Below, one piece after another: positions 11,206 through 21,442 of a stretch of DNA of 64,000 bases. Position 1 is the first letter of the stretch, and every line of letters starts with the position of its first letter. The notes under the pieces were generated by a model. That model worked only from the letters and a program-made list of their open reading frames with translations. It ran no database searches and was not told the DNA's origin. This DNA comes from Prorocentrum cordatum (lineage: Eukaryota; Sar; Dinophyceae; Prorocentrales; Prorocentraceae): contig CAUYUJ010016149.1 of NCBI GenBank assembly GCA_963575745.1, positions 625,318 to 689,317 on the forward strand, given 5' to 3'. The translations under genes were made by a program, and so were the position numbers.

Positions 11206-11974
11206 CCGCCCTCACTCGCAGGCGAATGGTAGTGGCAGGGGCAGCGACAGCAGAGGAAGCGGCAGCGCAGGCGGCAGCTCAGGCGGCACCGAAGACGGCA
11301 GCGAAAGAGGGGCGGCAGCAGCGATATAGCCCCGGAGATTCGACTCTGCACAAGCCTTTGCAGCATCGCGCAAAATCATGACCGGAACCCTGGACCCGAT
11401 CTTTCTGCCTCGACTACACGTAGGAAAGACCTTTCGCCGGAGTGACCTTTGGTGCGGGCTCACCGGGGCCCACCAAACGCTAAGCGCGATGCGATAATGA
11501 CTTCTTTTGCGCGCTTGGATTTGGCCACCTTGCGACTCCTTAATCCGCGCACTAACGATCATTCTTGCCTAGGGTCACTCTTGCGTGCAGCCGACTGCCG
11601 CTTTCTTCGAGCCATATTGATTTGTGATGGTCCCATAGCCCGAACCCTGGCGAAAACGCCCGCAGTGAAAAATAATATAACGCCCTCAGTGGGCGGCGGT
11701 GGCAGCGGCAGCAGCGGCAGAAACCAAAGCAGGAACTTCAGTGCAGCACAGCCTGTCTGCAGCAGCTGCGGCGCTGGCGGCGGCGGCAAGTGGCAGCTGC
11801 CACTCCGCCGGCAGCTGGCGATCGCGTGCGCACACCGGCGCGCGGCCAAAGGCAGGACGTGGCGGCGGGCTGGATGAGCAGCTGTCGCGGCACCTGTTCA
11901 GGCGCGCGGGTGGTGCAGGGCGTGCACCAGGGCGGGGTATGACAGGCTCGAGCATCGAGGTTTGATGAATCAGT

Positions 11975-12100
11975 TGTTGTCGTCGGATCTCGGCGGCTTT
12001 CCAGCCTCGGGGTGCGTTTGCACCGGCTGCGTCTCGCCGAGAGGCGTCCGGGGGCACCAGGATCGTCCCGAACGGCCGTTGGCGAGCCGAGATACGGCCC
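11975..12100 (+). repeat. Dispersed repeat family 2, copy A
   Basis: A CTCGGCGGCTTTCCAGCCTC ... CGCCTCGCCGAGAG ... CCCGAACGGCCG block recurs at 32837-32968, 33351-33505 and 38748-38885. Confidence 0.75.
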
Positions 12101-12727
12101 GAAATGCAAGATCAGGGCGAAGAAGGACAGGCGTACGCAGATGTTTTCGGAGCTCCGCGCGGATCTCCCGAGTTGGCGCTGGCCCCCCTGGCGGCTCCTC
12201 CAGCGCCGATCCGCCGACCTCCGAAAGTTTCTGTCCACGAAGTTCGTGTTTCCGCAGTGGAAGCGGCAAGCGTCTGGCTGACGACCGACTAGCCTTGTTT
12301 GCCGTTGCTCCAGCATCCGCTGTGCAGGGTGTCCGGGAGAGGGGTCAGCCTGCTCATCCGACTGTCGATTGTGTATTGTGCAGCGCGGTAAGCTCCTGTT
12401 TGACCCAAAATGAGGTCCAGCTGAACGGAGGCGGTGCAATAGATTTGGGACAGTTGGATTGCAAATATCTTGTGCCAGAGAGTTGTATGGCATCGTATTG
12501 CAGCGAGTGTGTTGCACGCAAAAACAGAGCACTATATTTGCTCCCCAGAATGTATTAATGCACGCCCCAAATCGACTGCAACCCACATGCCAATGGCAGC
12601 AACTCTATTGCACCACCCCCTTGTAGCTGGACCCCCACTTGCGTCAACCAGGAAGCTCACCCTTCCGAGACAGCGGCAGGAGTGCGCGAAGGTTGGCCGA
12701 TGGACTTCCCCGGCCCCATAGACCCAG

Positions 12728-12768
12728 GGCGAGGGGAGCAGGAGCAGGCGGCGAGGGGGCTCGTTCAG
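12728..12768 (+). CDS. Kinase exon 5 (start of helix E)
   Basis: It reads RGEQEQAARGLVQ, which matches the 'SEQEAARxxxQ' stretch before the helix-E QML motif in CAMK-like kinases. The acceptor is CCCAG at 12723-12727. The 3' junction is ambiguous: CAG ends both this exon and the following intron, and the equivalent placement one base earlier gives a GC donor. Of all the exons this one has the least distinctive sequence; the frame and its position between exons 4 and 6 support it. Confidence 0.62.
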
Positions 12769-13795
12769 CCGGATTGCATGGCGCCCCAGGCGGGCTTCCT
12801 CCCGAGTGCGAGGCAGAGATCGCCGGAGCACGGGCCCAGACCCAGGGCCCCCCCCCGCCCCACCCTTCGGCCAAATTCAGGAGGGGAACAAAAACACACA
12901 GACACAATTGATCGTCGATTCCCAGGAAAATATGGAAAAGTATGGGAAGTGGGGGGGAAGACAAAAACCTAGAAAATATAGGAAAGTGTGGGGAATCCTG
13001 TTATGTGTGTATTTATTTGTGTGTCCCAGGGCCCCTTCACAAATGCCGAAGCCCAGCATAAAAAACAAAGCCCACGAGCTGGCGCTGCGGCTTGGGCTTC
13101 GCAGGAGGCTCGTGAGCGAGGCAGCCCGCGCCCTCTGCATGGTGCCTTGCGTGGACATCAAGAACGTGCAGCGTGTGATCCCACCCTGGCCGGCCAGCAC
13201 TCTTTGGGGCTGGCGTATCGTGCGCGTCTCCGCGGATCCATAGGCCACTGCTGGTCCGAGGGCCACTCGTAGCTTGCACCATGCTGTGCTGAACTGCCGT
13301 ATCCCCTGCAGCTCGTAGCGTTCAGACTGACAGGGCTCACTTCGATTCCTCCGAGTCGATTCGATTTGATTTCGATGGCTTCCGATTCCGATTCGATTCG
13401 ATTTGGGATTCCGGTCTGGATCCCGTTTTCTCATCGGAGGCATAATATTTATTGGTGATTTCCGCCGATTCTACTTCTCCCGACTCGGCTGCCGATCTCC
13501 GCCGATCCGATTCATTTCGATCGCCGATCTGACATCGATTTGATTATTGGCCCCTCTGGACTACCACGTGCAGGACTCTGGAGACACGATCACCGTTATG
13601 ATGTTGATCTGGGGGTAAGACTTAAGCATACCCAGCATCATATGTCAGAACTCCCTTCACTCATCTAGACATCTCTGCCGTCGTTCACTTTATCGTTCTC
13701 ACAGTGCCAGCCGCGGACATCATCGAGGCAAGGCAGACCCGAGCCACCTCCTGATTCGTTTCCAGCCCCCCCCCCACACACACACAAGAAGGCAG
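12769..13795 (+). other. Kinase intron 5
   Basis: It is 1.0 kb. It contains a 45-bp block (12879-12926: ACACACAGACACAATTGATC ...) repeated at 18909-18957, and a GATTCGATTTGAT-type simple repeat at about 13340-13540. No gene is seen. Confidence 0.6.
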
Positions 13796-13828
13796 ATGCT
13801 GCACGCGGTCGGCTACCTGCACAGCAAG
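13796..13828 (+). CDS. Kinase exon 6 (helix E)
   Basis: It reads MLHAVGYLHSK, the helix-E 'QMLxAVxYLHS' motif (subdomain VIa) that directly precedes the catalytic loop. The acceptor is GGCAG at 13791-13795 and the donor GC at 13829-13830. It ends in phase 0, matching exon 7, which also starts in phase 0. Confidence 0.82.
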
Positions 13829-14826
13829 GCAGCGTTACTAGCCTTCGCTTTCTGCAGACTGTTCCATCTTGTCCACCCTCTCGAGTCTGCTGGGGCTCCG
13901 CCGTCATGTCCTCATGCTAGAGGCATATTCAGAGTTGGTCATTCGCCGAGTCGTGAAGTCACTGTGCCAGTAATGTTTGCGTGTGCGCGTGATGGATTAT
14001 CCAGTGCCCAGTGACATAGCGACGATATATAGCATAGTACCAGATGTGAAGGTCGGATACAGCCATCGCCCTACGCGTTGCGACGCCACCGAGCCTGCAT
14101 TAATCTGGATTGGCTGGAGAATCGATCCAGCACGCTTCTGGCCCGACGGGCTTGCGCATATGCTTGAAGCTATCGGGGACGAGGACATGCGCACGAATTG
14201 TGATTTGCGAGTGTGAAGCTTGTGGACACTACAGCCGTCCACTCGCCTTCGTCTTTGGGCGAAGTATCCCAGTATGTTTGTCAATCTGCCAGCGAGCCCG
14301 AACACTTGTCTGAATCTATAAGGTGCTCACGCCATTCCGAAGACAACCATGACGGTGCATCCGTCAAGGGTGCGGCACCGTGCTTGGCTTGTGAGTCAGG
14401 AGCATCGGGGGTGCCTACGAGGATATCCTGAAGTGCCTCCAAGAGGAGGATGAGGAGGAGGAAGAGGAGGAGGAGGAGTCCGTAGCCGGGCCCTCGAGGG
14501 CTTCCCGGGGCTCCTGAGGGGCCTCTTGGGTGCCTCTCGGAAGCCTCTTGGAGCCTTCTGGGGGTCCTCTGGCGGTCCCTGGGCGGCGCTTAGGGCCACC
14601 ACGGCAGGAACGATTCGAGAGGTCAGTTTGTATGGCCCTCTTGGCCACCTCTCGGGACTCTCCTGGGCTGTCTGACCGTCGCGTGAATGTCGTTGATAGT
14701 GACATGTTTGATCGCATGTCGGCATCTCGGACGTGCACGCGAACGTGCACGCACGCGCACACGTTTTTGTCGGTGGCGTCTCGGATCTGGGTTGCAGGCG
14801 GGCCACGCTGGGGCCCAGGCGAAGCT

Positions 14827-14885
14827 CACACGCACGCGCGCGCGCATGCGCCCGCGCCCGCGCACGCGCACGCACGCGCGCACTA
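14827..14885. repeat. CG/CA alternating tract (possible Z-DNA)
   Basis: A run of CACGCG/CGCGCG dinucleotides alternates purine and pyrimidine for about 55 bases, the sequence pattern that favours left-handed DNA. Confidence 0.6.
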
Positions 14886-15054
14886 AGGCGCGAACGTCTC
14901 CCGTTCCAGAGCGAGGCGTGACTGTAATGCTGGGACTTCGTCCCTGGGCCCCGTCCCATCCCCCTCCACCCGCCTTACTTTTATGTTTGAAGCCTTACGC
15001 GGGATGAGGTTCTCTGTGCCCAGCTTTTGCGAGGGGGAGTGGTTGCAGAAGCTT

Positions 15055-15540
15055 GCGCCTGCAAGACGGGTGGATTCCAGCACCCATCTTTCTCCGAGGG
15101 ACAGTGGTTCCAGCAGACCGCGGGATGGGCTCCAGCGCCCAATTTTGACGGGGGAAGTCGTTCCAGCAGATCATGCCGACAAGGCGGGTGGGTTCCAGCA
15201 CTCATTTCTTTCCGATGGGCAGTGGTTCCAGCAGACCGCGGGATGGGTCCCAGCGCCCAATTTTGACGGGGGGAGACGTTCCAGCAGATCATGCCGACAA
15301 GTCTCCAGCACTCATTTCTTTCCGAGGGGCAGTGGTTCCAGCAGACCACGGGATGGGTTCCAGCGCCCAGTTCTGACGGGGAGAAGTCGTTCCAGCAGCT
15401 TATGCCTGCAAGATGGGTGGGCTCCAGCACCCAATTTTTCCGAGGGGCAGTGGTTCCAGCAGACCGCGGGATGGGTCCCAGCGCCCAATTTGAGCGGGGG
15501 GGACACGTTCCAGAAGATCATGCCGACATGCCGACAAGAC
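15055..15540. repeat. 110-118-bp minisatellite, four copies
   Basis: The marker CAGTGGTTCCAGCAGACC starts at 15102, 15220, 15330 and 15448, giving periods of 118, 110 and 118 bp. ORFs across it change frame at each unit. A diverged fifth copy lies at 17531-17620, beyond two other tandem arrays. Confidence 0.92.
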
Positions 15541-15659
15541 GTAACAGCGAAGACTGATAGGTTTCTAATGGTCTCAAAAGAAAGCATCATGACTCCCCAG
15601 GGGGGTCTGGGCAGGATCCAGGGAGAATCCGCGGAAGTCGTTTTAAGCAAACAGTTACA

Positions 15660-16000
15660 CACTTCGTGGTCTTCGAGGTCCCAGAACTCCATTCCCGGGC
15701 CACATTCTGAATGCCCGGAGCCAACTGTAGGCCACTTCGTGCTCTTCGAGTTCCCAGAACTCCATTCTCGGGCCACATTGTGAATGCCCGGAGCCAGCTG
15801 TAGGCTTTTTCGTGTTCTTCGAGTTCCCAGAACTCCATTCCCGGGCCACATTTTGAATGCCCGGAGCCAACTGTAGGCCACGTCGTGGTCTTCGAGTTCC
15901 CAGAACTCCATTCCTGGGCATGATTTTGAATGCCCGGAGCCAGCTGTAGGCCTTTTCGTGTTCTTCGAGTTCCCAGAACTCCATTCCCGGGCTACATTTT
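15660..16000. repeat. 73-bp minisatellite, five copies
   Basis: The marker CCAGAACTCCATTC starts at 15681, 15754, 15827, 15900 and 15973, an exact 73-bp period. As 73 is not a multiple of 3, it is not a protein repeat. Confidence 0.95.
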
Positions 16001-16004
16001 GAAT

Positions 16005-17365
16005 GCTGAGGCAGGCTGATGCTGAGGCTGAGGCAGGCTGAGGCTGAGGCAGGCTGAGGCTAAGGCCGAGGTTGCAGGCAGACTGAGGCTGAGGCTGAAG
16101 CAGGCTGAGGCTGAGGCTGAGGCAGGCTGAGGCTGAGGCTGAGGCAGGCTGATGCTGAGGCAGGCTGAGGCTGAGGCTGAGGCTGATACAGGCTGAGGCT
16201 GAGGCAGGCTGAGGCTGAGGCCGAGGCTGAAGGCAGACTGAGGCTGAGGCAGGCTGAGGCTGAGGCTGAGGCAGGCTGATGCTGAGGCAGGCTGAGGCTG
16301 AGGCTGAGGCTGATGCAGGCTGAGGCTGAGGCAGGCTGAGGCTGAGGCCGAGGCTGAAGGCAGACTGAGGCTGAGGCTGAAGCAGCTGAGGCTGAGGCTG
16401 AGGCTGAGGCTGAGGCTGACTGAGGCTGAGGCTGAGGCTGAGGCTGAGGCTGAGGCTGAGGCTGAGGCTGAGGCAGGCTGAGGCTGAGGCAGGCTGAGGC
16501 TGAGGCTGAGGCTGAAGGCTGAGGCTGAGGCTGAGGCTGAAGCAGCTGAGGCTGAGGCTGAGGCAGAGGCTGAGGCTGAGGCTGAGGCTGATGCTGAGGC
16601 AGGCTGAGGCTGAGGCTGAGGCTGATGCAGGCTGAGGCTGAGGCAGGCTGAGGCTGAAGGCAGACTGAGGCTGAGGCTGAAGCAGGCTGAGGCTGAGGCT
16701 GAGGCAGGCTGAGGCTGAGGCTGAGGCAGGCTGATGCTGAGGCAGGCTGAGGCTGAGGCTGAGGCTGATGCAGGCTGAGGCTGAGGCAGGCTGAGGCTGA
16801 GGCAGGCTGAAGGCTGAGGCTGAGGCTGAGGCTGAGGCTGAAGGCTGCTGAGGGCTGAGGCAGGCTGAGGCTGAGGCTGAGGCTGATGCTGAGGCAGGCT
16901 GAGGCTGAGGCTGAGGCTGATGCAGGCTGAGGCTGAGGCAGGCTGAGGCTGAGGCCGAGGCTGAAGGCAGACTGAGGCTGAGGCTGAAGCAGGCTGAGGC
17001 TGAGGCTGAGGCAGGCTGAGGCTGAGGCTGAGGCAGGCTGATGCTGAGGCAGGCTGAGGCTGAGGCTGAGGCTGATGCAGGCTGAGGCTGAGGCAGGCTG
17101 AGGCTGAGGCCGAGGCTGAAGGCAGACTGAGGCTGAGGCTGAAGCAGGCTGAGGCTGAGGCTGAGGCAGGCTGAGGCTGAGGCTGAGGCAGGCTGATGCT
17201 GAGGCAGGCTGAGGCTGAGGCTGAGGCTGATGCAGGCTGAGGCTGAGGCAGGCTGAGGCTGAGGCCGAGGCTGAAGGCAGACTGATGCTGAGGCTGAAGC
17301 AGGCTGAGGCTGAGGCTGAGGCAGGCTGAGGCTGAGGCAGGCTGAGGCTGAGGCTGTGAGGCTGA
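16005..17365. repeat. GAGGCT satellite with 155-bp higher-order unit
   Basis: About 1.36 kb of GAGGCTGAGG/CAGGCTGAGG hexamer repeats. The marker AAGGCAGACTGA occurs at 16964, 17119 and 17274, an exact 155-bp higher-order period, with a 127-bp variant earlier (16230 to 16357). The 446-aa minus-strand Ser/Ala/Leu/Gln-rich ORF is the translation of this repeat. Confidence 0.95.
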
Positions 17366-17530
17366 GGCTGTGACTGCGACGTTGCCACTGCGACTGTCAT
17401 CGCGAATGCGACTACGACTGCGAGAACAGCAGAATTCTACAACTGGATTCTCATCTGAATCTTAAGGGGAATGCTTCCAGATACGCTCCTACACATCGCT
17501 GTTAGGTTGCTTTGCCGGGATCGTTTTCGA

Positions 17531-17620
17531 GAGGCAGTGGTCCCATCAGCCCGCGGGGTGGGTTTCATAATCCTACTTTGACGAGGGAAGGCCGTTCCAG
17601 CAGATAGTAACGATAACACA
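17531..17620. repeat. Diverged copy of the 118-bp minisatellite
   Basis: GAGGCAGTGGTCCCATCAGC ... and CGTTCCAGCAGAT match the 15.1-15.5 kb unit with many substitutions. Confidence 0.7.
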
Positions 17621-18261
17621 GGTGGACTGTCGCCTGAAAGGGAAGCCAGAGCGACCCGCGTCTCAGCCACGAACCCACCTACAGTCCGTCAAACACTCAA
17701 TGGCAAATATTCTCCTAACTGTAGGAGGGCCCGGGGCCATCTTTAGCCCCTCTTGGGGATGTATTGGGCCGTGTGGGAGCCCTCTTGCGGGCTTCATGGA
17801 CCGTCTTGGGACGATCTTGGCGGCTCCTTGGGCCCCAGTGGATGCTGTTAAGACGAAAAAGGTCTGCGCATGTCAAGAATGCACCCATTCCTCGGGGAAT
17901 GGGGCGATGTTTGCCTCCTCGGGCCCTCTCTGCGGTGCTCTTGGAGGCTCCAGCGAGCCCCTGGGGTGCGTTGGGGAGCCCGACCCCCCACCTCTACTAA
18001 TGCGATTGTTGGCCCCGGGGAGGGGGACACCCCATCATCTTTCACGCTTTCTCACCCGCAGCATGCGGGGGTCGGCGGATTACAATCGTTCCTTGTTCGC
18101 TGTCCTGGCGCACATCCCTTACGCGGTTACATGAATCAATGTAGTTCGATTGCTCAGCTTGGTTCCAGTTCAATGTATGCTTTCCAATTTTTCTGTTGGT
18201 CATAGTTGCCAGCCGTTTGTGTAATTGTTATGAAGGGTTCTGTGCTTGTGTGCGTATGTGT

Positions 18262-18375
18262 TGTTTGGAGTGTCTTCGAGAACGGCTTAGAAAACTTCTC
18301 AGGAGGTTGGGGGACTGTCAAGCCTTCTGAGAAGGCCAGCTCCTTCTCGCTTCCCCCCTGGGCTCGCCGCCGAGT
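18262..18375 (-). repeat. Dispersed repeat family 3, copy C (inverted)
   Basis: Its reverse complement reads GGGGGGAAGCGAGAAGGAGC ... CCTTCTCAGAAGGCTT ... GAGAAGTTTTCTAAGCC, closely matching 33535-33640. Confidence 0.78.
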
Positions 18376-19146
18376 TTGGCATGATTTCCGATCCCGAACC
18401 AAACCCCGGATCGGTTTTGGAATGTTCTGGAGGTCGCCGCGGCGATCGCGGCGGCCACAACTCGGGGCAAGGTCTTTGTCGAGGAGTGGCATCGCCTTTC
18501 CCCCGCTCCGCGATGCAGGCGTGGCTCGCTCACATAGTAGACGACCTGGCCACAGAGAAGTGCCCCTCGATGTCCAACATGAGCAGTTGTGCTTGTCTTC
18601 GTCTTCTGCTGAGGGGCCGGCTGCCAGGCAGTCGGGAGAGATCCGCGGGGGCCACGCACGCCGCGCGCAGGGCCACACGGCACCCTCGCATGCCCCGGCT
18701 CACCCTGCGGCAGCCGCCCCCCGCCGCGCGCCGGCGTCCGGGCCCCCCCGGTCGGCGCGCCCTCCCTTTCTGCCCCTGCACACCTCCGCTCGCCTGCCCG
18801 CCCGCCAGGGTCCAGCTCGATGCGGTCGGCGATCGATCCGACGCGATGTCGGCTCCGGCCAGCCCGATCCGATTCGGCTCCGAGATACCCTGCGATCGGG
18901 TGTGGCTTCAGGAGGGAAAAAAGCACACAGACACAATGAATCGTCGATTCAGGGCCCCTTCAGTGGCCCGACGCTCCCACGGCGCTATCGTGCAGCCCCG
19001 CGCAGCCGATGCGCCTCGATCTCGATCCGGTGCCCGTGCGGCCCGATCCGGTGCACGCTGTGCTTCGGCTGGATTCGCCGATACGATGCTGACTGATCCT
19101 GCTTGGCGGGCTCCCGCCGCTCTGGAGGGTTCTTTCCGAAGGGCTT

Positions 19147-19230
19147 AGGCGACCCGTCCTCCTCCTCCTCCTCCTCCTCCTCCTCCACCTCGTCCTCCTC
19201 CTCCACCTCCTCCTCCTCCTCGGGTCGCCT
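19147..19230. repeat. TCC tract inside a 10-bp inverted repeat
   Basis: AGGCGACCCG at 19147-19156 and CGGGTCGCCT at 19221-19230 are perfect inverted repeats enclosing a TCC/ACC tract of about 64 bp. The structure ends 38 bp before the acceptor of kinase exon 7. Confidence 0.8.
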
Positions 19231-19268
19231 ACGGCCCCTGGGGAAACCATGCACGCCGCTCCCCCCAG

Positions 19269-19319
19269 CGCATCGTGCACCGCGACATCAAGACCGAGAA
19301 TTTCCTGCTGGTGGACGAG
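19269..19319 (+). CDS. Kinase exon 7 (catalytic loop HRD)
   Basis: It reads RIVHRDIKTENFLLVDE, subdomain VIb with catalytic Asp (HRD), Lys (+2) and Asn (TEN). The HRDIK form is typical of Ser/Thr kinases. The acceptor is CCCCCCAG at 19261-19268, and the donor is GA at 19320-19321 after GAG. A partial copy of this exon and its downstream intron recurs at 30087-30511, on the other side of a 10-kb LINE. Confidence 0.88.
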
Positions 19320-19822
19320 GACGGTTGGCCACAGGCGCCCCAGAGCGGCCTCCGGCCTTCGCTCCTCCGGGGCCACGTTCGGGGGGGGGGCGCCTCGCCC
19401 CTCGATCGTCGAGAGAGAGGGTGATCCACCGCCGCTTTACTGTTAAAAATTCCCCCCCCCTCTTCCTCGGGAACCCGGGGGCCACCCCCCCTCCCCGAAA
19501 ATCCCCTCCCCCTGCTGGACCCTCCCCCCCCCTCCTTCCCCCCGGCAAGACCCCCCCCTCCCCTAACCCCTACCCCCCCCTACGGAAAACCAAAGGGGGG
19601 TCACTACCCGTTCGAACCCTCCCCCACCCCCAGGAAACCAGAGAGGGGTCACTACCGGCTCGAAAGACCCCCCCCTCCCCTAACCCCTACCCCCCCCTAC
19701 GGAAAACCAAAGGGGGGTCACTACCCGTTCGAACCCTCCCCCACCCCCAGGAAACCAGAGAGGGGTCACTACCGGCTCGAATCCCCCCCCCTCCAGAAAA
19801 CCGGGGGGGTCACTACCGGTTC
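19286..19822 (+). repeat. Direct repeat, left copy, flanking LINE-1 (includes most of exon 7)
   Basis: It starts inside kinase exon 7 (ATCAAGACCGAG) and runs through C-rich intron sequence. It matches 30087-30511 closely. It contains an internal 118-119-bp tandem unit (two copies, from about 19550) absent as a duplicate from the right copy, with repeated GTCACTACC-[CG]G-[TC]TCGAACCC motifs. Confidence 0.85.
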
Positions 19823-20209
19823 CCACCAGTACAGCGAGGGGACAGCGCTGAACACCACGGAGCCCGCGACCGAGATCTTCCAGACCCCCTGGTCGAGCTT
19901 CAAGGTCATGGCGGTGGGGCACATCATTATCAGTGGGTTTCAGATAATGATGACGAACTCCGTACAATACATTCGAGACCTCCACTCCCTCCTCACGCCT
20001 GATGAGTCCAATTTTCAGCTATGGGCGAAACAACATCCAGTTTTTCTTCAGGTACGAGGAGCAAAGGAGGACAGGTGCTCGACTCACGAAGCACACAATG
20101 ACAAGTCATATTTCAAGACCTCAGGTGGGGCAGGCATGGGTCAACGTGGGAAGCAGAGTTCTTGCAGAATTCTCAATTTTTGGTGGAAGGCTATGCCTTA
20201 CATCGGCCT

Positions 20210-21420
20210 ACTTTACAGACTTGCGACGTGGTACTCATATGCGCTGTGGCATCTCGACGGTAACGCGTGGGAGATGAGCGGCAACAATTTTGACGACAAC
20301 AACAAACATCTCGAGAATGGGGTGAGGGTGTCCCTTTCAATGCTGTGGCGTCTCGACGGACTCGCGTGGGAGACGAGCGGCAAGAATTTTGATGACATCA
20401 ACAGACATCTCGAGAATGGTGTGAGGGTGTCCTTTCAATGCTGTGGCGTCTCGACAACTCAACGTGGGAGACGAGCAGCACAACAACATACGACGAAGAT
20501 CCAGACGGCATCACTACACATCGGGTCATCCTTTCACCACGCGACATTCTCAACCAGCTCTGCACTGTGACGACACTAATGAGCGAAAATGGAAGGGCGG
20601 CCGCAGGCCACTCTATCTTCCCTCTCTGGGCAGGTGTTAGCCTGCGATCCTCCCCTGCGGGCGGGAGTCACTCATGTCCAGACTGTCCTAGCACATCTCA
20701 ACACAGAACGACACGCGACATGATCCACCATATCTGCATGAAGGCGATGCTCAACATCAGCCTACTTTTCAGACTCGCGACGTGATACTCATATGCGCTG
20801 TGGCATCTCGACGGTAACGCGTGGGAGATGAGCGGCACAAATTTTGACGACATCAACAGACATCTCGAGCAGGGGGTGAAGGTGTCCTTTTCTATGCTGC
20901 GGCGTCTCGACGGACTCGCGTGGGAGACGAGCGGCAAGAATTTTGATGACATCAACAGACATCTCGAGAATGGTGTGAGGGTGTCCTTTTCAATGCTGCG
21001 GCGCCTCGACAACTCAACGCGGGAGACGAGCAGCACAACGCTAAACGACGAAGATCCAGACGGCATCGCTACACATCGGGTCATCCCTCCACGACGCGAC
21101 GCGCTCAGCATTGTGACGACACTAACGAGCGAAGATGGAAGGGCGGCTGCAGGTCACTCTATCTTCCCTCTTTGGGCAGGTGTTTACCTGCGATCCCCCC
21201 CCCCCCGCGGGCGGGAGCCACTCATGCCTAGACTGTCTCAGCGCATCTCAACGCAGAACGACGCGCGACGTGCCCCACCAGCTCTGCACCACGACGCCGA
21301 ATATGAGCGAAGGCGGAAGGGCGGCAGCAGGTCACTCCACCCCCCCTCTCTGGGCAGGTGCTAACCTGCGATCCCCCCCCCCCCCCCCCCGCGGGCGGGA
21401 GCCAGTCACGGCCAGACTTG
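20210..21420 (+). repeat. 5' tandem repeats of LINE-1 (554-bp unit)
   Basis: TACTCATATGCGCTGTGGCA recurs at 20232 and 20786, giving a 554-bp unit. Inside it are sub-repeats of about 90 bp (CTCGACGGACTCGCGTGGGA ...) and a block of about 180 bp with GGAAGGGCGGC...GGTCACTC and a C-run, repeated at about 20590, 21135 and 21314. Tandem 5' monomers serve as promoters in some LINE families; that role here is inference. Confidence 0.8.
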
Positions 21421-21442
21421 CGCAGGGCCATATTTCATTCAC

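Larger units (their letters stand above)
8342..12727 (+). other. Kinase intron 4
   Basis: It is 4.4 kb. It contains GGA and TCC tracts, a truncated LINE fragment, and copies of repeat families 2 and 3. I see no gene in 10640-11060, 11210-11970 or 12110-12727; the GC-rich ORFs there overlap on several frames without motifs. Confidence 0.6.
13829..19268 (+). other. Kinase intron 6
   Basis: It is 5.4 kb. It is mostly tandem repeats: a short GGA tract at 14445-14480, alternating purine-pyrimidine sequence at 14827-14885, 118-bp and 73-bp minisatellites, a GAGGCT satellite, a family-3 repeat copy and a TCC tract. Nothing recognisable was seen in 13850-14430, 17620-18250 or 18380-18900. Confidence 0.6.

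Noticed and set aside
15055-16000. Regular direct repeats as a CRISPR array
   Set aside because: Repeats of 73 and 118 bp without spacer-repeat structure, in a clearly eukaryotic context with spliceosomal introns.
16060-17400. 446-aa minus-strand ORF rich in Ser, Ala, Leu, Gln and Pro
   Set aside because: Pure translation of the GAGGCT satellite; no start context, no non-repeat part.
18501-18600. MQAWLAHIVDDLATEKCPSM as a further exon
   Set aside because: Protein-like, but it matches no part of a kinase at this position and no phase-compatible splice sites were evident.
19550-19830. tRNA gene
   Set aside because: Only a B-box-like core repeats; no cloverleaf, acceptor stem or A box could be found.
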